DNA of 64,000 nucleotides from a bacterium (lineage in GTDB: Bacteria > Gemmatimonadota > Gemmatimonadetes > Gemmatimonadales > Gemmatimonadaceae), in the NCBI GenBank assembly GCA_027484025.1, contig JAIXTI010000207.1, positions 1 to 64,000 of the forward strand, given 5' to 3'. Positions within the stretch are counted from its first letter, which is position 1. Every line of letters starts with the position of its first letter. A model generated the notes under the pieces. It worked only from the letters and a program-made list of their open reading frames with translations. It had not been told where the DNA came from and ran no database searches. Below, piece after piece: positions 1 through 10,216 of this stretch. The position numbers were made by a program, and so were the translations under genes.

Positions 1-1252
1 ACGCCGCGGTAGTCGGCGCTTTGCGAGGCGCGTACTGCTCGAGGTCACGTCCCATGAGCAGCGTGGCCAACACTACCGTCGCGCTGATCCAGAACGGGCT
101 CTGCTTGCCGAACGTGTCGAACGCCACACCGAGTACAATGGGGAACACCACGCGCGTGATGCCGCCGAAAGTCTGCTGCACACCCATGTACAACCCGCGT
201 TCCGCGCTGCTCACCACGCGTGACAACATGGCGGTGACGCACGGAAAGGTGAACGCCGTACCAAGAGGCAACATGCCCACCGACAGTGCGAGCAGCGGGA
301 GGTTGGGTGACACCGACAGGCCTATCAGCCCTGCCGCCAGGAACAGCAGCCCGGCGCGACTGAGACGCGGTTCACCAATGCGGTCGACGAGCTTGCCGAG
401 CATCAACGCGCGCACCAACACGCTGAGCACGCCGATGTACATGAAGAAATAGCCGATCGTCGCTTCGGTCACGCCAAACCGGTAGGCAAGGAAGAGCGCA
501 AGAATGGCGGTCGTCCCCTGAAAGGCACCAATGGCCAACGCGTAAATCAGAATGAGACGCGACGCCGCATCGCTGGGATGACTCACCACGCGCAACACCG
601 CTTCGCGCGATCCCTTGGGCTTGGCTTTGCCGACTTCTCCGCCCGGCTTGCGAATTTCGGTGAGATAGCGTGACGCGAAGATCATGTTCACGATGCACAG
701 CCCCGCCGCCACGAGTCCTGGCGTGTTCTTGCTGAACAGCTGCACCCAGCTGCCGATGACCGGGCCGAGTGCCACACCGGCGTTCGTCGCCGCCGAAAGC
801 CACCCGAGGCTCTTCGCGCGGTCTTCGGGGCGCGTGGCGTCGGCGACATACGCCTGAATGACACTCACCGTGCCGCCGCCGGCGCCCTGCACGATGCGCG
901 ACAGGAAAAGCAGCCAGAGGCTGTCGGCGTACGCGAAGACGATATACGCCACCGCACTCGCGCCGAGGCCAACCATGAGCGCCGGACGGCGTCCGTACTT
1001 GTCACTGAACCGTCCCCACACCGGGGCGCTCAGGAGCTGCGCCACACTGAACGAACTGACGAGCAGACCGACTACAGCCCCGCCGGCACCAAGCGTCTTC
1101 GCGTAGAAGGGCAGGAGCGGCAGGATCATCAACAGGCCCAGCATGTCGATGAACGCCGTGATCATGAGCACGACGAGCTTACCGAAGGCGGATTTCCCGT
1201 CGTCCGTTGGATGCTCGTCGGTGTGGTGTGATGGCGCGCTGCTGATGCTCAC
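1..1252 (-). CDS. MFS transporter (3' end runs off the window)
   Basis: Reading the minus strand from a GTG at 1252 gives MSISSAPSHHTDEHPTDDGKSAFGKLVVLMITAFIDMLGLLMILPLLPFYAK...GRFSDKYGRRPALMVGL, a typical MFS N-terminus with the GRxSDxxGRR loop. No stop before the window edge, so it is absent from the ORF track. Confidence 0.85.
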   Translation of the reverse strand, partial: MSISSAPSHHTDEHPTDDGKSAFGKLVVLMITAFIDMLGLLMILPLLPFYAKTLGAGGAVVGLLVSSFSVAQLLSAPVWGRFSDKYGRRPALMVGLGASAVAYIVFAYADSLWLLFLSRIVQGAGGGTVSVIQAYVADATRPEDRAKSLGWLSAATNAGVALGPVIGSWVQLFSKNTPGLVAAGLCIVNMIFASRYLTEIRKPGGEVGKAKPKGSREAVLRVVSHPSDAASRLILIYALAIGAFQGTTAILALFLAYRFGVTEATIGYFFMYIGVLSVLVRALMLGKLVDRIGEPRLSRAGLLFLAAGLIGLSVSPNLPLLALSVGMLPLGTAFTFPCVTAMLSRVVSSAERGLYMGVQQTFGGITRVVFPIVLGVAFDTFGKQSPFWISATVVLATLLMGRDLEQYAPRKAPTTAA

Positions 1253-1261
1253 GAGGTAGGG

Positions 1262-2140
1262 TTATTCGGTCTTTCCAAGCGCGGCAGGCGCAACACTGCG
1301 TCCCACCACACCTGCGAGGGCAACGATCGTGAGCACGTACGGGATCATCTCCACGAACTGACTCGGTACCAGCTGCGCGCCCTGCAGCTGAATCTGCAAC
1401 GTCTCGGCTCCCGCGAACAGCAGGCACGCGACACCGACGCGAACCGGTTCCCAGCGGCCGAAGATCACGGCGGCCAGCGCAATGAACCCACGACCCGCGG
1501 TCATGCCATCGGTGAACTGGTGCTGATCGAGGGCGAGGTAGGCGCCGCCGAGGCTGGCCAACGCGCCGGCAATGTAGAGCCCTTTGAGGCGCAACGCGTT
1601 CACCGGCACGCCAAGTGTTGCCGCCGCTTCGGGCTTTTCACCGACGGCGCGCGCACGTAAACCGAACGGCGTGCGGTACAGCACCCACGCCAGTGTCGGC
1701 AGCGCCGCGAGTCCAATCCACACCACCGGATTGAGAAAGCTCGACAACATCGCGTTGCCGACGCCTTCGCCGCCAAAGCCCGGAACGCGCGGCGAGTTGC
1801 TGGAGCTGTCGAATACCAGCCGAAGGAAGTACCGGGTGCTCGCGGCGACGATGAGGTTGATCGCCACACCCACTACCACCTGATTGGCCTTGAAGCGAAT
1901 GGTCGCCACGGCGAGTATGCTCGTCATGACCGCGCCAGCCGCCAGCGCGCCCAGCAGTCCGGCCCAGGCGCTATTGCCGTAGTAGCTCCCCAGTGCCGCA
2001 CCGAATGCGCCGGAGAGCATGAGCCCTTCGAGGCCGAGCGCAATCACACCGACACGCTCCGACATGACACCACCAGCGGCGGCAAGCAGATAGGGCACCG
2101 CAATACGAATGGTCTGTAGGATGAATGCGATGAGCATCAT
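1262..2140 (-). CDS. ABC transporter permease (BMP/nucleoside family)
   Basis: Multi-TM protein with GGVMSERVGVIALGLEGLMLSGAFGA signature of the nucleoside/BPD_transp_2 permeases; next to ATPase and BMP gene. Confidence 0.9.
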   Translation of the reverse strand: MMLIAFILQTIRIAVPYLLAAAGGVMSERVGVIALGLEGLMLSGAFGAALGSYYGNSAWAGLLGALAAGAVMTSILAVATIRFKANQVVVGVAINLIVAASTRYFLRLVFDSSSNSPRVPGFGGEGVGNAMLSSFLNPVVWIGLAALPTLAWVLYRTPFGLRARAVGEKPEAAATLGVPVNALRLKGLYIAGALASLGGAYLALDQHQFTDGMTAGRGFIALAAVIFGRWEPVRVGVACLLFAGAETLQIQLQGAQLVPSQFVEMIPYVLTIVALAGVVGRSVAPAALGKTE

Positions 2141-3258
2141 ACCGGCGCCCCCTGCGCATTGCCCTTCTTCGTGAGCGACGCGGTCACGCTCGCCGCGGCG
2201 GCGCGCAGCTGCTTCTGCACTTCGGGGACGGCGGTCGCGACCGACAGAATCACAGCTGCCGTGAGAATGTCGGTCAGCTGCTTGGGCACGATCGCATTCA
2301 CCGCGAGCCCACCCTGCGACAACGTGCCGAAGAGCAACGCCGCCGCGAGAATGCCGAACGGGTGGTTGCGGCCTACGAGCGCCACGGCAATACCGAGGAA
2401 GCCGGCGCCACCGGCAAAGCCTTCTTCGTAATAGCCCTTGTAGCCCAGGACGAAGTTCACGCCGCCCAGTCCGGCCAACGCGCCGGAGATGGCCATCGAC
2501 ACCAGCAGGACACGAGGCACCTTCACGCCGGCATACTCCGCCGCTTCGGGCTGCAGCCCTACGGCACGCAGTTCATAGCCACCGCGTGTACGAAACAGGT
2601 ACCACCACGCAGCGACGGCGGCCGCAATGGCAAAGAGCACGGTGAAATTCACGGCGCTGCCACGAAACATGGCGAACGCATCAGCCAGTCGGGGAACGTT
2701 GCCGGCCGCGATGTCCGGCGTGCGCAGCGTCTCGGGTAAATGCAGCTTGGCCGAGACGATCCAATTGAGCAATGCGAGCACGATGAAGTTGAGCATGATC
2801 GTCACGATCACCTCACTCGCTCCGAAACGCGCGCGCAGCGCACCCGGGAGTGCGCCCACCAGTGCGCCCACGAGCATCGCCGCGGAGACGCAGAGCGGCA
2901 CGGCCAGCAGCGCGGGGACCGACGACGGCAGCAGGAGCCCCAGGAGCGCAGCGCCGAAACCGCCGGCCGCGAGCTGCCCTTCGGCACCGACGTTGAACAG
3001 TCCCGCACGCCCTGCCAGCGCGAATGCCAGCCCGGTGCACGTGAGAGTCGTGGCTTTGTAGAGCACCTGCCCGATGCCGTACGCGTTCCCCCACGTGCCC
3101 TTCACGAGCAGGGTCCATACCGCGGCCGGCGATTCGCCAAACGACAGGATGAGCAGGTCGCCCAGAACCGCCGCGAGGGCGAGCGCTACCAGCGGCGGCA
3201 ACAGCGCGTCCAGAATGCGTGTGCGATTCATCGAGGGCGAATTGTTGGACGCACTCAT
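2137..3258 (-). CDS. ABC transporter permease (BMP/nucleoside family)
   Basis: Contains LAFALAGRAGLFNVGAEGQLAAGGFGAAL permease motif; start at MSASNN (3258) overlaps upstream stop by ATGA. Confidence 0.9.
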   Translation of the reverse strand: MSASNNSPSMNRTRILDALLPPLVALALAAVLGDLLILSFGESPAAVWTLLVKGTWGNAYGIGQVLYKATTLTCTGLAFALAGRAGLFNVGAEGQLAAGGFGAALLGLLLPSSVPALLAVPLCVSAAMLVGALVGALPGALRARFGASEVIVTIMLNFIVLALLNWIVSAKLHLPETLRTPDIAAGNVPRLADAFAMFRGSAVNFTVLFAIAAAVAAWWYLFRTRGGYELRAVGLQPEAAEYAGVKVPRVLLVSMAISGALAGLGGVNFVLGYKGYYEEGFAGGAGFLGIAVALVGRNHPFGILAAALLFGTLSQGGLAVNAIVPKQLTDILTAAVILSVATAVPEVQKQLRAAAASVTASLTKKGNAQGAPV

Positions 3259-4814
3259 GCGGCGGCTCCCGTCATGAATGGCCCGAGCAATTCCGCAGAA
3301 CACTCGGCCGCCGGCAGTATCGTCACGAATCGCCCGCCATACATGACCGCGATGCGATCGGAGAGTGCGAGTACTTCGGGCAGATCGGCACTGACGAGCA
3401 GAATGCCTTTGCCGGCGTTGCGCGCCGCACGCAGCTGCTCATGGATGAACTCGATGGCACCAACGTCGACGCCGCGCGTGGGCTGTGCGGCAAGGAGTAC
3501 ACTGAACGGACGCCCCATTTCCCGCGCAATCACGATCTTCTGCTGATTGCCGCCGGAGAGTGCACGCGCCGGCAGCGATGCCATGGGCGGACGGATGTCG
3601 AAGCGTTGCACCTGCTCGCTCGCGTTGGCTGCGATGCGCGCCAGATCGAGTCCCGCGCGTGAGGAGAAGTGATGTTGGCGCCCGAGAATGAGGTTGTCGG
3701 CAATCGAATAGTCGAGCACGAGACCACGCCGGTGCCGGTCCTCGGGAATGTGCGACAGCCCGCGGTCGGCGCGTTCACGTACGGAAAGTGTCGTGAAGTC
3801 CTGCGCCGCCACTTCGATGCGCCCCTGCTGGACGGCACGCAGGCCGGCGATCGCCTCGAGCAATTCGGTTTGTCCGTTCCCTTCGACGCCGGCAATGCCG
3901 ACGATCTCGCCCGGCATGATCTCGAACGAGACATCGTTCACCGCGACCGTGCCGCGATCGGAGCGTGCGTGCAGTCCGTGTACGCGCAACACCGGCGCGC
4001 CCCCCGCGGCAGATGCCGGAGCGCGCGTCGAATCGCGCGCGCCGCCGACGGCATCGAGATGCAGATTCACGTCGCGCCCGACCATGGCGCGCGCGATCTC
4101 CCGCGGCGTCACGCCCTGCGTGGGAAACTGCGAAACGGTCGTGCCCGCGCGCATCACGGTGATGTTGTCCGAAATCGCGATGACTTCGTCGAGCTTGTGC
4201 GTGATGAGTACGACCGTTCCCCCGTCGTCGCGCAGCGTGCGCAGCACCGTCCACAGTTCCTGCACTTCCGGCGGCGACAACACGGCGGTGGGCTCGTCGA
4301 GGATGAGCACCTTCGCGCCGCGATACAGCGCCTTGAGAATCTCGACGCGCTGCGCTTCGCCCACACTCAGGTCGGCAATGCGCGCGCGCGGATCGACGTG
4401 AAGCCCGCTCGTGCGGCACAGGGACTCGACTTCGGTTACGGCACGGTGCAGATCGATCGTCATGCCGTTGGTGGGCTCCGACCCCAGCACCACATTCTCG
4501 GCGACAGTCAACGTCGGGACGAGCATGAAGTGCTGATGCACCATGCCCACGCCCGCCTCGATGGCCTCCTGCGTCGTCCAACCCTGCACGTCGCGGCCGA
4601 ACACTTCGACGGTGCCGCCATCGGGGGCATACATCCCCGCCAGCACCCGCATGAGAGTGCTTTTGCCGGCACCATTCTCGCCAACGAGCGCGTGGATTTC
4701 GCCGCGCTGTACTTCGAGGGAGGCGTCACGGTTGGCGACGACGGCGCCGAAGGTTTTCACGACGCCCCGCAGGCGAATGGCCGGCGATGTTTTCGAACCA
4801 GGCACCTGGCTCAT
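3255..4814 (-). CDS. ABC transporter ATP-binding protein, duplicated ATPase (nucleoside/sugar type)
   Basis: Walker A GENGAGKST, LSVGEAQR and LSGGNQQK signatures, Walker B VLILDEPTAVL; two ATPase halves. Confidence 0.93.
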   Translation of the reverse strand: MSQVPGSKTSPAIRLRGVVKTFGAVVANRDASLEVQRGEIHALVGENGAGKSTLMRVLAGMYAPDGGTVEVFGRDVQGWTTQEAIEAGVGMVHQHFMLVPTLTVAENVVLGSEPTNGMTIDLHRAVTEVESLCRTSGLHVDPRARIADLSVGEAQRVEILKALYRGAKVLILDEPTAVLSPPEVQELWTVLRTLRDDGGTVVLITHKLDEVIAISDNITVMRAGTTVSQFPTQGVTPREIARAMVGRDVNLHLDAVGGARDSTRAPASAAGGAPVLRVHGLHARSDRGTVAVNDVSFEIMPGEIVGIAGVEGNGQTELLEAIAGLRAVQQGRIEVAAQDFTTLSVRERADRGLSHIPEDRHRRGLVLDYSIADNLILGRQHHFSSRAGLDLARIAANASEQVQRFDIRPPMASLPARALSGGNQQKIVIAREMGRPFSVLLAAQPTRGVDVGAIEFIHEQLRAARNAGKGILLVSADLPEVLALSDRIAVMYGGRFVTILPAAECSAELLGPFMTGAAA

Positions 4815-5860
4815 CGTTTGGCCTCGCGCGTCGACGGTACCACGATGCGACCGGCGATGATATCGGCAGTGAGCGCGTCGAGTCGGGATCGCACATCAGG
4901 CGGAATGAGTTTGCGGTTGTTGTCGTCGTAGATGTATCCCACGCCATTCTCCGCGAGCCCGAACTGCTGAATGCCACCGGTGAATTGATTGTCTTTCACC
5001 GACTTCACCGCGGCCACCACCGACGCATCGATCCCCTTCACCATGCTCGTGAGCACATAGCCCGGCGCTTCGTTGTACTGATCGGCATCCACGCCGATGG
5101 CGAGCTTGCCGGTCGTGCGCGCCGCCTCGAACACGCCCAGCCCCGTCGAGCCGGAGGCGTGGAAGATGACATTCACGCCCTGATTGTACATCGCGAGCGC
5201 CATCTCCTTGCCACGCCCCGGATTGCGAAAGGCTTCGGGGGTGACGCCGGCGTAGTTCACGATGACCTCGCAGTCGGGGCACACGTGCTTCACGCCCGCG
5301 CGATACCCGGCTTCGAACTTGTGAATGAGGGCGATGTCCATACCGCCCACGAAGCCCACCTTCTTGCTCTTCCCCACCAGCGCCGCGAGGGCGCCTACCA
5401 GAAACGACCCTTCTTCTTCGCGGAACTTGAGCGCGCGCAAATTGCTCGGCAGCGGCAGCGGGTTTCCGACGGAGTCGAGCGGGACCGACATATCGACGTC
5501 GGCAAAGCGCACGTTGGGATATTCCTTCGCCAGCGCGAGCACATCATCGGTAAAGATGAAGCCCACGCCGATCACGAGGTCCATCCCTTCGGCCGCGAGC
5601 AGCCGCAGACCGGCTTCGCGGTCGGAGCCTTCGCCCGGCTCGATGTAGGTGACGCGCGCGCCAAGTTCCTTCTGCGCACGTTCGCCGCCCAGATAGGCGC
5701 CGTCGTTGAACGACTTGTCACCGCGTCCGCCGACATCGAAAACGATGCCGACGTCGAGGCCTTCGGAGGTGTCTGCGACCGTGGCCCCGGAGGGGCGGAC
5801 CGTCAGCAGGGCGAGATGGGCGAGGACGAGCGCCCCGATCAAGGAGAGGGTGCGGCGCAT
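4811..5860 (-). CDS. BMP family ABC transporter substrate-binding protein
   Basis: Signal-peptide-like MRRTLSLIGALVLAHLALL then VGIVFDVGGRGDKSFNDGAYLGGERAQKELG, typical of BMP/Med family. Start moved to 5860. Confidence 0.9.
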   Translation of the reverse strand: MRRTLSLIGALVLAHLALLTVRPSGATVADTSEGLDVGIVFDVGGRGDKSFNDGAYLGGERAQKELGARVTYIEPGEGSDREAGLRLLAAEGMDLVIGVGFIFTDDVLALAKEYPNVRFADVDMSVPLDSVGNPLPLPSNLRALKFREEEGSFLVGALAALVGKSKKVGFVGGMDIALIHKFEAGYRAGVKHVCPDCEVIVNYAGVTPEAFRNPGRGKEMALAMYNQGVNVIFHASGSTGLGVFEAARTTGKLAIGVDADQYNEAPGYVLTSMVKGIDASVVAAVKSVKDNQFTGGIQQFGLAENGVGYIYDDNNRKLIPPDVRSRLDALTADIIAGRIVVPSTREAKR

Positions 5861-5958
5861 GGCCACGAAGGTTCGCCGTCTGGCCCTCTCACCGGAAGGG
5901 CTTGCGGGCTCGGGAAATGCACTGGGCGCCCAGCTCCCCGCATCCGCCCGGAAACACA

Positions 5959-5985
5959 AAGGGCCACGGAGATCCCGTGGCCCTT
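5959..5985 (-). terminator. Hairpin, likely terminator of the 6008-7516 gene
   Basis: aagggccacgg-agatc-ccgtggccctt, perfect 11-bp stem just downstream of the minus-strand stop. Confidence 0.7.
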
Positions 5986-6007
5986 GTTCCCATCCGACCG
6001 CCGCCAA

Positions 6008-7516
6008 TTACTTGATTGGCTTGTACCGGTAGGCGTAGATGCCCGGCGCGGACGCCTTGAGCTCGACGTTCTTGCGATCACCCTTCTTGAGGGCGCCGGA
6101 GGGCGCCGTCGCCGTTCCGACGACCGTACCCGCCTGGTCGAGGAACTCGGCGGTCACCGTGTACGACCCGGTCGGGGCAATCTGCTCGAGCGCGAGCGTC
6201 AACGTCGCCTCGCTCGCGCCGCGCGAGAAGCCCGCCACCTCGACCTTGACCGGCAACGCTTCGGCGATCGTCTGGTACTTCACCAGCGAATCCGTCCACG
6301 CCTTCTTCTCGGCGGGGAGCTTCACGTTCTTCGCGAGCCCCTGCGACGCGTAGGCAAACATCATCCAGCCGTCGTAGTTGTTGGGGTCGATCGCCACCAA
6401 CTTCGCGCTCGGGCTGAACATGTCCTTGAAGCGGTCCTTCGCGTACAGCGAGGCGGCCACGTTGCGCAGGCCGTCGCGGCTGTTCGGATTCCGCTCGACG
6501 GAGGCTTCGAACAGCTTGAGCGCGTCGTCGGTGCGGTTGGCACGGGTGGCCACGACGCCGCCGACAGCCAGCACGATGTCGCTGTGCTTGCTGGGATTCG
6601 CGATCATGTCGGCGTACACCGAGGGCAGGTTGGCCGTGTCCTTGGCCAGCGTCAGCGCTTCTGCCCAGTTGTTGAAGTGGTTCGCCGCATCCGGGCTGTC
6701 GGGCGAGGTGGCAATAAGGTCCTTGAAGTAACCGGCCGCCTCGCGCGCCTGCGCCTGCTGGTCCGCACCCTGAGCCGCGGACGCCAGTTCGAGCGACGTC
6801 ATGGCCATATAGTACATCGAGCCGTTCTTGAGCTCACGGTACGACGTGTCGGCGCCCGAGCGATCGACGACGTGCTTCCAATGCATCATCGCGCCCTTCT
6901 TGTCGTTCCGCTGGTTCGCGACGTTGGCGAGCACGTAATGCGCGTACGGGCCGTCGCTCATCAACATCGAGCGCTTGGCGTAATACTCGGCGGAATCGAG
7001 CTTGCCCGCGCTCGACGCCGAGAGCGCCGCCTGCGTCTGCGCCAGCCATAGCTCATTCTGACGCTGCGCCTTGATGTCGGCTTCACATGCGGGCGCGGCG
7101 GCGACGATCGCCTTGTAGGCGGCGTCGATCGCGACCACGAGGTCGATCGGGTCGGTCGGAGCGGTGATGAAGCCCAGTGTGCTGCGAACCGGCGCCGCCG
7201 GGATGCCGGGCTCGATTGCCCACATCTTGAGCACTTCACTGAGCATGAACTGGTATCCGGTCGCGTTCTTCGCGAAACGCTCCGGCTTCGTATCCAGCTC
7301 CTTGATCATCTGCGTGAGCAGCTTCTTGCGCTGCTCCGGGGCCGTCGCCGCCTTGGCCTGCTGAAAACTGAGCGACTGAATCGCCAGCTCCTTGGGCTGA
7401 TTCACGTCGATCGTACAGGTGGCCGACACGCCGCCGGGCTGAGCGGTAAGCGTCGCGGGAAGTGCGCCGGTGAACGACACAGCCGCCACGGCACCTGCCA
7501 TGAACGTCAAACGCAT
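6008..7516 (-). CDS. Secreted TPR-like repeat protein
   Basis: N-terminal signal sequence MRLTFMAGAVAAVSFTGALPATLTAQ and helical repeat organisation (YYAKRSMLMSDGPYAHYVLANVANQRNDKKGAMMHW). Confidence 0.7.
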   Translation of the reverse strand: MRLTFMAGAVAAVSFTGALPATLTAQPGGVSATCTIDVNQPKELAIQSLSFQQAKAATAPEQRKKLLTQMIKELDTKPERFAKNATGYQFMLSEVLKMWAIEPGIPAAPVRSTLGFITAPTDPIDLVVAIDAAYKAIVAAAPACEADIKAQRQNELWLAQTQAALSASSAGKLDSAEYYAKRSMLMSDGPYAHYVLANVANQRNDKKGAMMHWKHVVDRSGADTSYRELKNGSMYYMAMTSLELASAAQGADQQAQAREAAGYFKDLIATSPDSPDAANHFNNWAEALTLAKDTANLPSVYADMIANPSKHSDIVLAVGGVVATRANRTDDALKLFEASVERNPNSRDGLRNVAASLYAKDRFKDMFSPSAKLVAIDPNNYDGWMMFAYASQGLAKNVKLPAEKKAWTDSLVKYQTIAEALPVKVEVAGFSRGASEATLTLALEQIAPTGSYTVTAEFLDQAGTVVGTATAPSGALKKGDRKNVELKASAPGIYAYRYKPIK

Positions 7517-7612
7517 GACGTCTCCTAAAAGCGAAAAGATGCTGAGAGAAAGTGGCCGGAGCTCTGGCCAGGGGTTCAGTTGGGGACCCGATGTCCTTTA
7601 CTTGAAACTACT

Positions 7613-9136
7613 ATGACCAAACGGATCCGCACCCGGTTCCTTGTGATTGGCAGCGGAGTGGCTGGTTTGCACACGGCGTGGCGGGCCTCGGCCCACGGCC
7701 CCGTGACCGTGCTCACCAAGCGCACGCTGTTCGACTCTGCCACGGCATACGCACAGGGCGGCATCGCCGCTGCGCTCGGGGCCGGGGATAGCCCCGAACT
7801 GCATCGGGAGGACACCTTGGCCGCCGGGGCCGCCCTCTGCGACCGCGAGGCCGTGCAGGTACTGGTGGAGGAGGGACCCGCCCGCGTTCGGGAGCTCCAG
7901 GCTGCAGGCGCCCGCTTCGACCTCGATCCCGACGGCGATTTCAAGCTCGGAAAGGAGGCCGCCCACTCCCGCCACCGCATCGTCCACGCCCACGGTGACC
8001 AGACGGGGGCGGAGGTGGCCCGGACGCTCGTCGCCAAGGTGCGGGAATCGTCGGCTATCACGGTCTACGAGACCGCCCGCGTCCTCGATCTGCTCATGGT
8101 AGAGGACGAATCCGGCGTGCAGTGTGCGGGAGTGCGGGTCTCCATTGCCGGGATGCCCGTGGAGATCGTCGCCGACGCCACCGTGCTCGCTACGGGCGGG
8201 TGCGGGCAAATTTTCCGCTATACGACCAATCCGCAGGTGGCCACTGGTGATGGCTTTGCCATGGCGCACCGGGCGGGGGCCCGGTTGGCGGACATGGAGT
8301 TCGTGCAGTTCCACCCGACTGCGCTCGACACCCCGGAAAACCCGCTGGCGCTCATTTCCGAGGCGGTGCGTGGCGAAGGGGCTATCCTGCTCAATGGGCG
8401 GGGCCAGCGGTTCATGCCAAGCCGCCACAAGCTTGCCGAACTGGCCCCGCGCGATGTGGTGGCCCGGGAGATCTTCCGGGAGCAGCAGGCGCATGGACGG
8501 GTCTTTCTCGACGCGACCAAACTGGGGGAGGGGTTCCTGACCCGATTCCCGGGGATCACGGCGCTGTGTCGTGCCCGCGGCATCGACCCCCGATTCGAGC
8601 CCATCCCCGTCACGCCGGCCGCGCACTACATGATGGGCGGGGTCATGACCGATCTCGCGGGTCGCTCCAGTGTCCCCCGTCTGTACGCGGTGGGGGAAGT
8701 GGCGCGGACCGGGGTGCATGGCGCCAACCGCCTGGCGTCGAACTCCCTCCTCGAGGGGCTCGTGTTTGCCGAGCGGGTGGCTCGCGACATGGTGCAGACC
8801 CCGGAAGAGCTCGCCGAACCGGAGCTCGCCCCCTGGGATGTCCCACCGCTCGCCGACCGCGGCGCCGCGCAGGTGGCCGCCGACGAAATCCGGCAGATCA
8901 TGTGGGATCACGCCAGCATCGCCCGCACCGCTCCCGGACTCCGGCGCTGCCTCAGCGCCCTCCAGCGGGTGGGCGAGCGGCTCCCGCCCGGTGCCACCGA
9001 GGAGCGCAACCTGCTCACGACCGCCACCCTCGTGGCCGAAGCCTCCCTCCTGCGCAAGGAGTCGCGGGGAGGGCACTTCCGGAGCGATTTTCCAAAGACC
9101 CGCCGGAAATGGCAGGGGCGCCACATCACCTGGTGA
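7613..9136 (+). CDS. nadB: L-aspartate oxidase
   Basis: FAD-binding GSGVAGLHTAWRA, ATAYAQGGIAAAL, HSRHRIVHAHGDQTGAE, GGVMTDLAGRSSVPRLYAVGEVARTGVHGANRLASNSLLEGLVF; followed by nadA and nadC. Confidence 0.96.
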   Translation: MTKRIRTRFLVIGSGVAGLHTAWRASAHGPVTVLTKRTLFDSATAYAQGGIAAALGAGDSPELHREDTLAAGAALCDREAVQVLVEEGPARVRELQAAGARFDLDPDGDFKLGKEAAHSRHRIVHAHGDQTGAEVARTLVAKVRESSAITVYETARVLDLLMVEDESGVQCAGVRVSIAGMPVEIVADATVLATGGCGQIFRYTTNPQVATGDGFAMAHRAGARLADMEFVQFHPTALDTPENPLALISEAVRGEGAILLNGRGQRFMPSRHKLAELAPRDVVAREIFREQQAHGRVFLDATKLGEGFLTRFPGITALCRARGIDPRFEPIPVTPAAHYMMGGVMTDLAGRSSVPRLYAVGEVARTGVHGANRLASNSLLEGLVFAERVARDMVQTPEELAEPELAPWDVPPLADRGAAQVAADEIRQIMWDHASIARTAPGLRRCLSALQRVGERLPPGATEERNLLTTATLVAEASLLRKESRGGHFRSDFPKTRRKWQGRHITW

Positions 9137-9205
9137 ATGCCGGGTACGTGACTCCGCGTCGTCCGCCGATCCTGCGACATTCTGCTTCCTGCATTCTCTC
9201 CCAGC

Positions 9206-10216
9206 ATGACCGTCCTCGAAGCTCACTACGATCCCGCGCTCGCGGCTGAAATCCGCGCCCTCGCCAAGGCGAAGAACGCGGTCATTCTCGCGCACAACTA
9301 CGAGCGTCCCGAAATTCAGGACGTGGCCGACTATGTGGGCGACTCGCTCGGACTCTCGCGCGAAGCGGCCAAGACCGAAGCCGATGTCATCGTCTTCTGC
9401 GGCGTGCACTTCATGGCGGAAACCGCCGCGATTCTGTCGCCACAGAAAACCGTGCTGCTTCCCGATCTCGCCGCCGGGTGCTCGCTGGCCAGCACCATCG
9501 ATGCGGACCAACTGCGCGCATGGAAGGCCGAGCATCCGGGCGCTGTGGTCGTCGCGTACGTGAACACGACCGCCGAAGTGAAAGCGGAGAGTGACTACTG
9601 CTGCACGTCGGGCAATGCCGTCGAGGTGATCAACGCGATTCCCGCGGACAAGGAGATTCTGTTCCTCCCCGACATGTTCCTCGGCGCGCATGTCCGCCGC
9701 GAAACCAAGCGGGAAAACATTCACGTGTGGATGGGCGAGTGTCACGTGCATGCGGGCATCGATCCCGAGCACATCACACGGACACGCGCGCAGCACCCCG
9801 GCGCGGAGTTCCTCATTCACCCCGAGTGCGGCTGCGCCACGTCGGTGGTGGAGGCGATGAGTGCCGGCGCGGTCGACAAGGAGAACGCGCACATTCTGTC
9901 CACCGAGGGGATGATCAAGCGTCCGTCGCAGACCACGCAGGACACGTTCATCGTGGCCACGGAGATCGGTATTCTGCACCGGTTGCGCCGTGAGAATCCC
10001 ACCAAGCACTTCATCGCGGCCAATGACCGCGCGCAGTGCTCGTACATGAAGGTCACGACGCTCCCCAAGGTGCGCGATGCGCTGCTGTACATGCAGCACC
10101 GCATTACCGTCCCCGCGGATATGGCCGCGCGTGCGCGGACGGCGATCGAGCGCATGGTGAGCATCGGCGGCAATTCCGGCGTCAGCCCCTTCGGCCCAGA
10201 GGACCCTGGCGAATGA
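9206..10216 (+). CDS. nadA: Quinolinate synthase A
   Basis: LAHNYERPEIQDVADYVGDSLGLSREA, CGVHFMAETAAILSP, Cys positions and HPECGC motif. Confidence 0.97.
   Translation: MTVLEAHYDPALAAEIRALAKAKNAVILAHNYERPEIQDVADYVGDSLGLSREAAKTEADVIVFCGVHFMAETAAILSPQKTVLLPDLAAGCSLASTIDADQLRAWKAEHPGAVVVAYVNTTAEVKAESDYCCTSGNAVEVINAIPADKEILFLPDMFLGAHVRRETKRENIHVWMGECHVHAGIDPEHITRTRAQHPGAEFLIHPECGCATSVVEAMSAGAVDKENAHILSTEGMIKRPSQTTQDTFIVATEIGILHRLRRENPTKHFIAANDRAQCSYMKVTTLPKVRDALLYMQHRITVPADMAARARTAIERMVSIGGNSGVSPFGPEDPGE

Noticed and set aside
3669-4931. 420-aa plus-strand ORF
   Set aside because: Antisense to the duplicated ATPase; shadow frame.
4787-7051. 754-aa plus-strand ORF
   Set aside because: Antisense to the BMP-binding and TPR genes; no family-like motifs.
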